Assembly (NCBI RefSeq): GCF_030770395.1
Contig: NZ_CP132480.1
Location: 2,226,714-2,290,713 of the forward strand
DNA length: 64,000 nt
DNA from: Telluria beijingensis
Lineage (GTDB): Bacteria; Pseudomonadota; Gammaproteobacteria; Burkholderiales; Burkholderiaceae_D
Direction of reading: 5' to 3'
The position numbers were made by a program, and so were the translations under genes. Under the pieces are notes generated by a model. The model saw nothing but the letters and a program-made list of their open reading frames with translations. It ran no database searches and was not told where the DNA came from. Positions 9,841-20,762 of the stretch are shown piece by piece. Position 1 is the first letter of the stretch. Every line of letters starts with the position of its first letter.

Positions 9841-12800
9841 ATTTGTCGCGCCCCTTCGTCGAACGCCCGATCGCCACGGTCTTGCTGACCCTGGGCCTGG
9901 CGCTGGCCGGCATCGCAGCATACTTTGTGCTGCCGGTGGCGCCGCTGCCCCAGGTCGACTATCCGACGGTGTCGGTGTCGGCCTCGCTGCCGGGCGCTAG
10001 TCCGGAGACCATGGCGTCCAGCGTGGCCACACCGCTCGAGCGGCGCCTGGGCGTGATCGCCGGCGTCAACGAGATGACCTCGAGCAGCAGCACCGGCTCG
10101 ACCCGCATCAACCTGCAATTCGAACTCAATCGCCAGATCGACGCCGCCGCCCGTGAAGTGCAGGCGGCGATCAATGCCTCGCGCGCCGACCTGCCGGCGA
10201 CCCTGCGCAGCAATCCGACCTATCGCAAGGCCAACCCGTCGGATGCGCCGGTGATCATCCTGGCGCTGACATCCAAAACCAAGTCGCCGGCCCAGATCTA
10301 TGAATCGGTATCGAACCTGGTGCAGCAGCGCCTGGCGCAAGTGAAAGGCGTGGGCGAGGTGGAGATCGGCGGCGGCTCGCTGCCCGCGGTGCGGGTCGAA
10401 CTGGTGCCGTATTCGTTGAACCGCTATGGCGTCTCGGCCGAGGATGTGCGCGCCGCGATCCAGGCCAGCAACCCGAACCGCCCGAAGGGCGAGATCGACG
10501 GCAATGGCAACCGCCTGCAGATCTATTCGCAGCCGGCCGGCGGCGATGGCCGCAGCGCCAGCGATTACAAGGGCCTGATCGTGGCCTGGCGCGACGGCGC
10601 CGCCGTGCGCCTGTCCGACGTGGCCAATGTGTTCGACGGCCCGGAAAACGTCTATACCCTCGGCCTGTTCAACGGCCAGCCGGCCGTGATCGTGCTGGTC
10701 ACGCGCCAGCCCGAGGCGAACGTGATCGAGACCGTGGACGGCATCCGCGAGCTGCTGCCGTCGCTGCAGGCCCAGCTGCCGGGCGACATCAACCTGGCGG
10801 TGGCATCGGACCGCACCAACTCGATCCGCGCGTCGCTGCACGAGATCGAGTTCACCCTGGTGCTGTCGATCGTGCTGGTGGTGGCGGTGGTCAGCGTATT
10901 CCTGCGCAGCCTGCGCGCCACCGTGGTGCCGGCGGTGGCCACCGTGGTCTCGCTGCTGGGCACCTTTGGCGTGATGTATGCGCTCGGCTTTTCGCTCAAT
11001 AACCTGTCGCTGATGGCGCTGACGGTGGCGGCGGGCTTCGTTGTCGACGACGCCATCGTGGTGCTCGAGAATACCGCGCGCCATATCGAGAACGGCATGG
11101 ACCGCATGCAGGCCGCGCTGCTGGGCGCGCGCGAAGTGGGCTTCACGGTGCTGTCGATCTCGCTGTCGCTGGTGGCCGTGTTCATCCCGCTGCTGTTCAT
11201 GGGCGGGCAGGTGGGACGCTTGTTCCGCGAATTCGCCGTGACCCTGTCGGCGGCGGTGCTGATCTCGCTGGTAATCTCGCTCACCACCACGCCGATGATG
11301 TGCGCCTGGCTGCTGCGCAAGGAAGACAAGGACAAGCAGCCGGGCCGCCTGGCGCGCTGGTCCGAGAAGGGCTTTGCGCGCGTGCTGCGCGTCTACGAGC
11401 ATGCGCTCGACTGGGCGCTCGACAGCAAGCTGCTGGTGATGATCATCCTGCTGTTTACGGTAGCGTTGAACGTCTACCTGTTCTCCAGTGCCCCCAAGGG
11501 CTTCTTCCCGCAGCAGGACTCGGGCCAGATGAATGGCGGCATTCGCGCCGACCAGAGCATCTCTTCCACGGCCATGCAGGCCAAGATCTACCAGCTGGTC
11601 GAGATCATCCGCAAGGATCCGGCGGTCGAGACGGTCGTGGCCTTCACCGGCGGTGGCCGTGCCGGCGGCGGCTTCATGTTCGTCAACCTGAAGCCGGTGG
11701 GCGAGCGCGACGTCGCGGCCCAGGCGGTGATCGCGCGCCTGCGGCCGCAGATGGCGAAGGTCACCGGCATCACGATCTTCCTGAACCCGGTGCAGGACTT
11801 GCGCATGGGCGGCCGCTCCAGCAATTCCACTTACCAGTACACGCTCAAGAGCGACAATGCCGAGGACTTGAAGGCATGGGCGACGCGCCTGGCCGAGGCC
11901 ATGAAGGCGCAACCGGCGCTGGTCGACGTCGACACCGACCAGGCCGAGAACGGCGTGGAAACCTACGTCACCATCGACAAGGAGACGGCGGCGCGCATGG
12001 GCATCAGCACGCGCGACGTCACTAATGCCCTGTACAACGCCTTCGGCCAGCGCCAGGTGGCGAACATCTACGATGAGCTGAACCAGTACCACGTGGTGAT
12101 GGGCGTGGCCCAGAAGTATGCGCAGTCGCCCGAGGCGCTCAAGGATGTCTACGTGCCAGCGCGGCCGACCGGCGGCGCGGCCAGCGCGGCCTCCACCAGC
12201 ACCGGCCTTGCTGCCGCCACCGGCGCAGCCGGCGCCTCGACCTCGTCGACGGCCAACCTGACCGCGGCGCGCGATCCGTCCGGCGGCCAGGCCCTGGCAA
12301 GCAACGCCGCCACCATGGTTCCGCTGTCGGCGATCGCGCGCTTCGCCGAAAGCGCGACCCCGACCTCGGTCAGCCACCAGGACGGCGAGCTGGCGACCAC
12401 GGTGTCGTACAACCTGAATCCGGGCTTCTCGCTGACCGACGGCGAGGCGGCGGTGCGCCAGGCCGAGGCCGACATCGGGATGCCGACCAATGTACGCGGC
12501 AGCTTCCAGGGCACGGCGGCGGCGGCGCAGGAGTCGAGCAAGGAACAGCCACTGCTGATCCTGGCCGCCATTGTCGTCATCTACATTGTGCTGGGCATCC
12601 TGTACGAAAGCCTCGTGCATCCGGTGACGGTGTTGTCCACCCTGCCGTCGGCCGGCGTGGGCGCGGTGCTGGCCCTGCTGCTGTTCAAGATGGAGTTCTC
12701 GATCATCGCCCTGATCGGGGTCTTCCTCCTGATAGGCATCGTCAAGAAGAACGCAATCCTGATCATCGACTTCGCGCTGGAGGCCGAGCGCGCGCGCGGC

Positions 12801-13106
12801 CTCTCGGCGATCGAGGCGGTGCGCGAAGCCTGCATGCTGCGCTTCCGCCCGATCCTGATGACGACCCTGGCCGCGGCCCTGGGCGCGCTGCCGCTGGCGA
12901 TCGGCTTCGGCGAAGGCTCGGAGCTGCGCCGCCCACTGGGCATCGCCATCATCGGCGGCCTGGCCGCGAGCCAGCTCCTGACCCTGCTCACCACGCCGGT
13001 GGTCTACGTCCTGCTCGACAAGCTGCGCACCCGCAAACCCGACGAACACAACCTGACCCGTCACCCGCATGAAGGCGACACGGGTCCATCGCTGGCCAAA
13101 CCATGA
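9837..13106 (+). CDS. mdtC: RND multidrug efflux pump subunit (MdtC-like) with an Ala/Thr/Ser-rich insertion
   Basis: A 1089-residue RND permease, partner of the preceding MdtB-like protein. It has the N-terminal MNLSRPFVERPIATVLL signature, GFVVDDAIVVLEN in TM4 and IGIVKKNAILIIDFALEAE in TM11. It is longer than the usual 1025-1040 residues: at about residues 772-827, between DVYVPARPTG and MVPLSAIARF in the periplasmic porter domain, there is a low-complexity Ala/Ser/Thr/Gly insertion. The reading frame stays open on both sides, so it is not a frameshift. The 4-bp overlaps with the genes before and after show one operon. Confidence 0.94.
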   Translation: MNLSRPFVERPIATVLLTLGLALAGIAAYFVLPVAPLPQVDYPTVSVSASLPGASPETMASSVATPLERRLGVIAGVNEMTSSSSTGSTRINLQFELNRQIDAAAREVQAAINASRADLPATLRSNPTYRKANPSDAPVIILALTSKTKSPAQIYESVSNLVQQRLAQVKGVGEVEIGGGSLPAVRVELVPYSLNRYGVSAEDVRAAIQASNPNRPKGEIDGNGNRLQIYSQPAGGDGRSASDYKGLIVAWRDGAAVRLSDVANVFDGPENVYTLGLFNGQPAVIVLVTRQPEANVIETVDGIRELLPSLQAQLPGDINLAVASDRTNSIRASLHEIEFTLVLSIVLVVAVVSVFLRSLRATVVPAVATVVSLLGTFGVMYALGFSLNNLSLMALTVAAGFVVDDAIVVLENTARHIENGMDRMQAALLGAREVGFTVLSISLSLVAVFIPLLFMGGQVGRLFREFAVTLSAAVLISLVISLTTTPMMCAWLLRKEDKDKQPGRLARWSEKGFARVLRVYEHALDWALDSKLLVMIILLFTVALNVYLFSSAPKGFFPQQDSGQMNGGIRADQSISSTAMQAKIYQLVEIIRKDPAVETVVAFTGGGRAGGGFMFVNLKPVGERDVAAQAVIARLRPQMAKVTGITIFLNPVQDLRMGGRSSNSTYQYTLKSDNAEDLKAWATRLAEAMKAQPALVDVDTDQAENGVETYVTIDKETAARMGISTRDVTNALYNAFGQRQVANIYDELNQYHVVMGVAQKYAQSPEALKDVYVPARPTGGAASAASTSTGLAAATGAAGASTSSTANLTAARDPSGGQALASNAATMVPLSAIARFAESATPTSVSHQDGELATTVSYNLNPGFSLTDGEAAVRQAEADIGMPTNVRGSFQGTAAAAQESSKEQPLLILAAIVVIYIVLGILYESLVHPVTVLSTLPSAGVGAVLALLLFKMEFSIIALIGVFLLIGIVKKNAILIIDFALEAERARGLSAIEAVREACMLRFRPILMTTLAAALGALPLAIGFGEGSELRRPLGIAIIGGLAASQLLTLLTTPVVYVLLDKLRTRKPDEHNLTRHPHEGDTGPSLAKP

Positions 13107-14548
13107 TCCCTATGCGACACACGCTTCCCACCCGTCTCTCCCTGCTGGCACTTGCCGCCGCCTTGGCCGGCTGCGCCGTCGGACCCGCCTACGAGCGTCC
13201 CGCGCCGCTGCAGGCCGGCGCGGCGCTGCCGGAGACCTACAAGGAGGCCGAAGGCTGGGTGCCGGCCGCACCGGCCGACGCCCTCGCGCGCGGCCCCTGG
13301 TGGTCGCTGTTCGAAGATCCGGAACTCGACCGCCTGGCGAAACAGGTGGAGGCCGCCAACCAGAACGTGGCGGTGGCGGTCGCCAACTACGCCCAGGCGC
13401 GCGCGCTGGTGGCCCAGCAGCGCGCCTCGCTGTTCCCGGTGGTGTCGCTGGGCGCGGGCGCCGACCGTGCCGGCGGCGGTGACAATAGCGTCAACCGCGG
13501 TCCCGCCAATTCCTACCGCCTGCAGATCGGCGCCAGCTGGGAGCCGGACGTGTTCGGCCGCCTGCGCAATGCCGTGAGCGGGGCCGAGGCCAGCGCCCAG
13601 GCCACCGCCGCCGACCTGGCCAGCGCCGTCCTCGCGGCCCAGGGCGAACTGGCGATTAATTATTTCTCGCTGCGCCAGACCGATGCCCAGCGCGAGATGC
13701 TGGCCTCGACCATCGAAGGCTACGAGCGGGTGCTGCAAATCACCTCGAACCGCTTCGAGGCCGGCATCGCGGCCCGCTCCGACGTGCTGCAGGCCCAGAC
13801 CCAGCTCGCCAATGCGCGCAGCGACGCCCTCGGCCTGCAAAACCAGCGCGCCCAGCTCGAGCACGCGATCGCGGTGCTGGTCGGCCAGACGCCGTCGACG
13901 TTCTCGCTGCCGAGCGCGCCATGGCATGTGTCGGTGCCGGACGTGCCGGTCGGCGTGCCGTCGACCCTGCTGCAGCGCCGGCCCGACATCGCCGCCTCCG
14001 AACGCGACGTGGCCGCCGCCAATGCCGACATCGGCGTCGCGCGCTCGGCGTATTTCCCCAACTTCGGCCTGTCGGCCAACTATGGCAATACCACCAGCCG
14101 GGTCGGTGACCTGTTCTCGGCGTCCGCCGCGGCCTGGTCGTTCGGCCTGTCGGCGGCCCAGACCATCTTCAATGCCGGCGCCACCCGCGCCAGCGTGGAA
14201 GGCGCCGAGGCGCGCCACCAGGCCACGGTGGCGCGCTACCGCCAGGTGGTGCTGGACGCCTTCGCCGCCGTCGAGAACGGCCTGTCGGCCACGCGCGTGC
14301 TGGAACAGCAGCAGCAATTGCGGGCCGAGGCGGCCGAGGCGGCCGGGTTGGTCGAGGAGCAGATCCTGAACCGCTACAAGGCGGGGCAGGTGAGCTATAC
14401 CGAGGTGGTGCAGGCCCAGGTGACGGCGCTCAATGCGCGCCGCTCGCTGGTGCAGGTGCAGGCCGACCGCCAGACGGCGGCGGTGTCGCTGATCCAGGCG
14501 CTGGGCGGCGGCTGGCAGGAAGAGGCGCTGGCCACGGCCGCGCGCTGA
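13103..14548 (+). CDS. Outer-membrane efflux lipoprotein (NodT/OprM family)
   Basis: A 481-residue TolC-like channel protein of the NodT family. The lipobox LAGC places the lipidated Cys at residue 24. Two outer-membrane efflux repeats follow, with family landmarks WWSLFEDPELDRL, SWEPDVFGRLRNAVSGAEAS, LLQRRPDIAASERDVAAANADIGVARSAYFP and a C-terminal coiled-coil repeat ending near RYKAGQVSYTEVVQAQ. It would be the outer-membrane exit duct for the MdtABC-like complex. The start overlaps the mdtC stop (ATGA); a second ATG three codons later is an alternative. This closes the operon. Confidence 0.93.
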   Translation: MIPMRHTLPTRLSLLALAAALAGCAVGPAYERPAPLQAGAALPETYKEAEGWVPAAPADALARGPWWSLFEDPELDRLAKQVEAANQNVAVAVANYAQARALVAQQRASLFPVVSLGAGADRAGGGDNSVNRGPANSYRLQIGASWEPDVFGRLRNAVSGAEASAQATAADLASAVLAAQGELAINYFSLRQTDAQREMLASTIEGYERVLQITSNRFEAGIAARSDVLQAQTQLANARSDALGLQNQRAQLEHAIAVLVGQTPSTFSLPSAPWHVSVPDVPVGVPSTLLQRRPDIAASERDVAAANADIGVARSAYFPNFGLSANYGNTTSRVGDLFSASAAAWSFGLSAAQTIFNAGATRASVEGAEARHQATVARYRQVVLDAFAAVENGLSATRVLEQQQQLRAEAAEAAGLVEEQILNRYKAGQVSYTEVVQAQVTALNARRSLVQVQADRQTAAVSLIQALGGGWQEEALATAAR

Positions 14549-14559
14549 TCCGTGCGCCA

Positions 14560-14571
14560 GGCATTACAATG
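14560..14571 (+). promoter_or_regulatory. Shared promoter-like element upstream of HDOD gene 1
   Basis: GGCATTACAATG, containing a -10-like TACAAT, lies 29 bp before the HDOD start codon. The identical 12-mer stands at nearly the same distance (31 bp) before the paralogous HDOD gene at 22688. I read it as the core promoter of both genes. Confidence 0.5.
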
Positions 14572-14600
14572 CTGCGATTATCGATAGTCGGGCACACGCC

Positions 14601-15560
14601 ATGAAAAATTGGTTCAATCGCATGTTGAGCGGCGCCGAACAGGCGCCGGAGGCCGCCGCCCCGCAGGCCGAGGCGGCGGAAGAAGACTACGGCGTCCAGG
14701 TCGACGCCGCCTATTACCGCTGGCTGACCGCGTCCGGCGGCTACCAGGCCGGGCCGGAGGTCGAGGAACACCTGCTCGACCTGGTGCGCACGCTGGCGGC
14801 CGACCCGGTCGCGGCCAGCGGCCTGGTGCCGCGCGTGCCCGAGCTGATCCCCAAGCTGCTGCGCGACCTGGCCGACGACGAGGTCTCGACCGGCGACCTC
14901 GCGCGCCAGGTGGAGCAGGACCTGGTGCTGGTGGCCGAGGTGATCCGCGAAGCCAACAGCGCCTATTACCGGCCGCTGCAGGCAGTGAAGTCGCTCGACG
15001 CCGCCCTCATGATGATCGGCCAGAACGGCCTGCGCATGCTGCTGGCCCGAATCGCCTTCCGGCCGCTGATCAAGATGGCCGAGCAGGGCTTCGCGCGCCG
15101 CGCCGCGCCGCTGGTCTGGAACCAGTCCGAGAAATGCGCGCTGGCCTCGAGCCTGCTGGCGCCGGGACTGGGCGCGGGCGTATTCGAGGCCTACCTGGCC
15201 GGCCTGATGCAGAACCTGGGGCTGGTGGTGGCCTTCCGGCTGGCCGAACGGGCGGCGGAGTCGGGCAAGATTCCCGGTTCCAGCGAATTCGGCCGGCGCC
15301 TGTTCGACGTCAGCCGCGGCCTGTCGTCGACCATCGCCGCGCACTGGGAATTCCCGCCAGAGGTGGTAGAGGGCATCGCGGGTGTCGGCCGGCCGGACGC
15401 GCCGCCGCTGGCCCGCGCGCTCGAGCGGGGCGACCAGATCGCCAAGCTGCGGGTCCTGCTCGACGCCCATGTGCTGGACGAAGACGACACCCTCGTCACC
15501 GAGGGGCTGGACAGTTTCGAACGCCGTTGCCTTGGCAAGCTGACAGATTTGCCGGGTTGA
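14601..15560 (+). CDS. HDOD-domain signalling protein, copy 1
   Basis: A 319-residue cytoplasmic protein with an HDOD fold over about residues 75-290 (EVIREANSAYYRPL, IGQNGLRMLLARIAFRPL, YLAGLMQNLGLVVAF, HWEFPPEVVEGI). HDOD domains resemble HD phosphodiesterases but usually lack the metal ligands, and they act in signalling or regulation. No GGDEF, EAL or receiver domain is attached. It is a clear paralogue of the protein at 22688-23656, sharing the N-terminus MKNW and the same domain order. The next gene (EcsC family) starts 39 bp downstream on the same strand, so the two are probably co-transcribed. The specific role is unknown. Confidence 0.82.
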   Translation: MKNWFNRMLSGAEQAPEAAAPQAEAAEEDYGVQVDAAYYRWLTASGGYQAGPEVEEHLLDLVRTLAADPVAASGLVPRVPELIPKLLRDLADDEVSTGDLARQVEQDLVLVAEVIREANSAYYRPLQAVKSLDAALMMIGQNGLRMLLARIAFRPLIKMAEQGFARRAAPLVWNQSEKCALASSLLAPGLGAGVFEAYLAGLMQNLGLVVAFRLAERAAESGKIPGSSEFGRRLFDVSRGLSSTIAAHWEFPPEVVEGIAGVGRPDAPPLARALERGDQIAKLRVLLDAHVLDEDDTLVTEGLDSFERRCLGKLTDLPG

Positions 15561-15598
15561 CCGACGCACCATCGCATCGCCTATCGAAGGAGATCGCC

Positions 15599-16411
15599 AT
15601 GAAGATGAACGCCGAACACCTGGCCGAGCTGCACGAAGCCAAGCGCCTGCTCGAGAATCCCGGCCTGGCCGCGCGCATCAGCAACCTGGTCGGCTCGCCG
15701 ATCGAGGCGGCCATCGAGCGCCTGCCGGCGCCGTGGCAGAAGCGCGTCGGCAGCGCCACCGAGAGCGCGCTCCAGCACGCGATGACGGGCGCGCTTTTCA
15801 CCATGAAGGGCGAGGGCAAGGAGGCGTCCTACCCGCGCCTGCACAAATTCGCCGCCAGCGTGTCGGGCGGCGTGGGCGGCGCCTTCGGCCTGCCCGGCCT
15901 GCTGGTCGACCTGCCGCTATCGACCGTGATCATGCTGCGTTCGGTCGCCGAGATCGCGCGCGCCAACGGCGAGCGGCCGCAGGACGTGGAGACGCGGCTG
16001 GAATGCCTGCGCATCCTGGCCATGGGCGGACCAGGCGGCAACGACGATGCCGCCGATTCGGGTTATTTTGCGATGCGCATCGCGCTGGCGCGTGCGGTCA
16101 GCGAAGCGGCCCAGGCGCTGGCGGCGAAGTCGGTCAACGCCGCCACCGCGCCGGCCGTGCTGCGCCTGATCGCCACGGTCGCGGCGCGCTTCCAGGTGCA
16201 CGTGACGCAAAAGGCGGCCGCGATGCTGGTGCCGGCGCTGGGCGCCGTGGGCGGCGCGACCATCAACCTGCTGTTCGTCGACCATTTCCAGAACATGAGT
16301 CGCGGGCATTTCGCCGTGCGGCGTCTGGAGCGCCTGTACGGCGAGGGGACGGTGCGGCGCGAATACGAGGCGATTGCCCTCGACAGCGGGCCGGTGGGGT
16401 TGCTCGCGTAA
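15599..16411 (+). CDS. EcsC-family protein
   Basis: A 270-residue protein assigned to the EcsC family from its layout: an amphipathic N-terminal helix region, Gly-rich VSGGVGGAFGLPGLLVDLPLSTVIMLRSVAEIA in the middle, and a C-terminal LVPALGAVGGATINLLFVDHF followed by a helix with MSRGHFAVRRLERLYG. The two hydrophobic Gly-rich stretches may associate with the membrane. The family is named after a gene in the Bacillus ecs locus but its biochemical function is not known. The start at 15599 is set by a strong AAGGAGAT site at 15587-15594. It lies directly behind the HDOD gene. Confidence 0.8.
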   Translation: MKMNAEHLAELHEAKRLLENPGLAARISNLVGSPIEAAIERLPAPWQKRVGSATESALQHAMTGALFTMKGEGKEASYPRLHKFAASVSGGVGGAFGLPGLLVDLPLSTVIMLRSVAEIARANGERPQDVETRLECLRILAMGGPGGNDDAADSGYFAMRIALARAVSEAAQALAAKSVNAATAPAVLRLIATVAARFQVHVTQKAAAMLVPALGAVGGATINLLFVDHFQNMSRGHFAVRRLERLYGEGTVRREYEAIALDSGPVGLLA

Positions 16412-16420
16412 CCGCCAACC

Positions 16421-17728
16421 CTACATGGCGGGACAAATCCGGTTGCGGCCAGTCTCCTTGGCCGTATATAACATCGCATCCGCCCGCAGGAACAACTCGT
16501 TCTCGCTGCGGTAGTCGGGAAACGCCGCCAATCCTCCACTGAACGAAAAGCGCCGCAGGTCACCAGGCGCAACCTGGAACTCGATCGCACAAAAAGCCTG
16601 GCGCAGCGCGTCCAGCCGCCGCCAGCCTTCCTTCAGCGTGCAATCCCAGAACACGACCACGAATTCCTCGCCGCCGAAGCGCGCCAGCAGGTCGCGCTCG
16701 GCCATCTGCGGCGCCAGGCACAGGCACAGGCGCTTGATGACGATGTCGCCGAAGTGGTGGCCCCAGGTGTCGTTGATGGTCTTGAACTTGTCGATGTCGA
16801 TCACGCCGAAGGCGAGCGGCTTGCTCTCGAGCGTAGCGTGCCGGATCAGGTCTTGCGCCTTGCGCTGCAGGCCGACCTTGTTCAGCAAGCCCGTGGCGCG
16901 GTCCTTGCCGATCAGGTCCTTGCTGACGCGGATCCGGGCGGCGCGGTTCGCCAGCTGGGCCTCGACCATGCCGCCGCCGGCGTCGACCAGCACCGAATCG
17001 AAGCCGTCGTTCAGCGCGCGCCGCGCCAGCGCGTCGTCGGGATGGCGCAGCAAGAGCACGATCTCGCGCACCGGGTCGGCCTCGATATTCTTCTTCAGTA
17101 CCCGCGCCAGGGCATCCAGGCGCCGGTATTCGTCGTCGGGTATCACGACCAGGTCGGGTTGCAATTCCTTGACGCGCAGGTGCAGGGTGGCGGCGTCCAG
17201 GTGGTGGACGACCTCGACGCGGTGCCCCAGCAGCGCCGCCGCGTCCAGGCCGGCCGGCGGCCCGAGATGGACCAGCGACACCAGGTCGCCGCGCCCCGTG
17301 CGCACGAACAGGTTGAACAGCTTGTCGACCAGGACGTCGTTGGCGATCCGCTTTTCGGCATAGGCCAGGCAGTTGCTGTCCACCAGGCGCTGCTGGAGCA
17401 GGAAGCGGCTGCCCTGGCGGCTCGACTGCAGATAGACGTATTCGTGGCCGCGCGGCAGGCGCGCGAGCAGCTCGCCCAGCATCAGGGTCTTGCGGCTGTC
17501 GTGCAGGTCGGCCTGCATATTGTGCAGGGCGTCGAGATCGATCACGAACAGGCTGCCGCCGCGGTCGGCCTCGACGGCGGCGGTGAATTCGGCCGCTTCG
17601 CTGAAAAAACGGATGTCAAAATCATATTTGTGCGCGTGCAGCAGCAGTTCGGCGCGGTTGTCCTTGATGAAGAAACTCTGTGAGAGGAAGAGGACCTGGT
17701 GTCGGTACAGGGGGGCCTCGGTGCTCAT
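16421..17728 (-). CDS. Diguanylate cyclase with degenerate receiver-like N-terminus
   Basis: A 435-residue protein with a C-terminal GGDEF domain (about residues 265-435). The active-site motif is GGEEF (ARFGGEEFVVVF), preceded by DIDKFKTINDTWGHHFGD, so cyclic di-GMP synthesis is expected. The allosteric I-site RxxD, five residues before GGEEF, is degenerate: AERD stands where RxxD is expected, so product inhibition may be missing. The first 260 residues look like two receiver-like folds without a clear phospho-acceptor, which is inferred. The start at 17728 is chosen because AGAAGG lies 9 bp upstream; longer in-frame extensions have no such site. It converges with the EcsC gene. Confidence 0.85.
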   Translation of the reverse strand: MSTEAPLYRHQVLFLSQSFFIKDNRAELLLHAHKYDFDIRFFSEAAEFTAAVEADRGGSLFVIDLDALHNMQADLHDSRKTLMLGELLARLPRGHEYVYLQSSRQGSRFLLQQRLVDSNCLAYAEKRIANDVLVDKLFNLFVRTGRGDLVSLVHLGPPAGLDAAALLGHRVEVVHHLDAATLHLRVKELQPDLVVIPDDEYRRLDALARVLKKNIEADPVREIVLLLRHPDDALARRALNDGFDSVLVDAGGGMVEAQLANRAARIRVSKDLIGKDRATGLLNKVGLQRKAQDLIRHATLESKPLAFGVIDIDKFKTINDTWGHHFGDIVIKRLCLCLAPQMAERDLLARFGGEEFVVVFWDCTLKEGWRRLDALRQAFCAIEFQVAPGDLRRFSFSGGLAAFPDYRSENELFLRADAMLYTAKETGRNRICPAM

Positions 17729-17887
17729 GTCTGCTTGCCTTCTTTTTGCATAATATGACATCCTGCCACGCCAATATGACGCGATGTTGACGCCGCCGGG
17801 ATGGGTGTCGATACCCGGGAAAACCGCACGGGGATGACACAAGGGCGCTATACTCGCGGATTGCTTTTTTCATCCCGGGGATCCGTC

Positions 17888-20035
<2,148 letters not shown>

Positions 20036-20057
20036 TTTCGGCCACCAGCCCCCTGCA

Positions 20058-20144
20058 CGTCGTTCCCGCGGAGGCGGGAACCCAAGTTTGCATGCGCCTC
20101 GAAAGCGCTGACAAACTTAGGTTCCCGCCTGCGCGGGAACGACG
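20058..20144. repeat. Dispersed palindromic repeat, copy 2
   Basis: A head-to-head pair of the CGTCGTTCCCGC...GCGGGAACCCAAGT unit (20058-20087 and the inverse, 20116-20144) with a 28-bp spacer, placed between the S46 peptidase gene and pnuC. As RNA it would fold into a long hairpin that could act as a terminator or stability element. Confidence 0.88.
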
Positions 20145-20159
20145 GTTCATCTGCCAACA

Positions 20160-20762
20160 ATGAACGAACCCCTCATCATCGCCGGCCTCACGACCTCGCC
20201 GCTGGAGCTCATCTCCTTCCTGCTGGCCGTCACCACCGTCATCCTCAACATCCGCCAGAAGCACTGGGCCTGGCTGTTCTCGATCGCCTCGTCCGCGACC
20301 TATGCGGTGGTGTTCTACGACGCGCGCCTGTACGGCGACATGGGGCTGCAGTTCGTCTTCATCGCAGCCTCGGTCTGGGGCTGGTACCAGTGGCTGCATG
20401 GCGCCGAGGGTAATACAGCGGCGCCATTGGTGCCGACTTTCCTCGCGCCGAGCCGTCGCGTGTGGGCGGTGGCCGCATGGCTGGCGGGCTTCGTGCTGCT
20501 CTCGACCTTCCTCGACAACTTCACCGACACCGACGTGCCGCACGCGGACGGCTTCCTGACCGCCGGCAGCCTGGTAGGCCAGCTGCTGCTGGCGAAGAAG
20601 AAGGTCGAGAACTGGCATGTGTGGATCGCGGTCGACGTGCTGTACGTCGGCCTCTACCTGTACAAGGGCCTGGTGCTGACCGCGGTGCTGTACGGGATAT
20701 TCGTGCTGCTGGCGATCGCCGGCCTGCGAACCTGGTCGGCGCTGGCGCGGGAGCGGCGATGA
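20160..20762 (+). CDS. pnuC: Nicotinamide riboside transporter PnuC
   Basis: A 200-residue membrane protein with about seven hydrophobic helices and the PnuC landmarks LELISFLLAVTTVILNIRQ near the N-terminus and SVWGWYQWLHG mid-protein, where aromatic residues line the substrate site in the family. It would let nicotinamide riboside diffuse into the cell. PnuC relatives also carry thiamine (PnuT) or riboflavin, but the next gene, overlapping by 4 bp, encodes a NadR-type riboside kinase, which favours nicotinamide riboside: the kinase traps the imported substrate by phosphorylation. Start ATG at 20160 lies 15 bp behind the repeat element. Confidence 0.88.
   Translation: MNEPLIIAGLTTSPLELISFLLAVTTVILNIRQKHWAWLFSIASSATYAVVFYDARLYGDMGLQFVFIAASVWGWYQWLHGAEGNTAAPLVPTFLAPSRRVWAVAAWLAGFVLLSTFLDNFTDTDVPHADGFLTAGSLVGQLLLAKKKVENWHVWIAVDVLYVGLYLYKGLVLTAVLYGIFVLLAIAGLRTWSALARERR

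Noticed and set aside
14609..15598. A frame extending the EcsC gene upstream through the HDOD gene
   Set aside because: The upstream part is a +2 shadow with Gly/Arg-rich nonsense sequence; the strong ribosome site at 15587-15594 sets the start at 15599.
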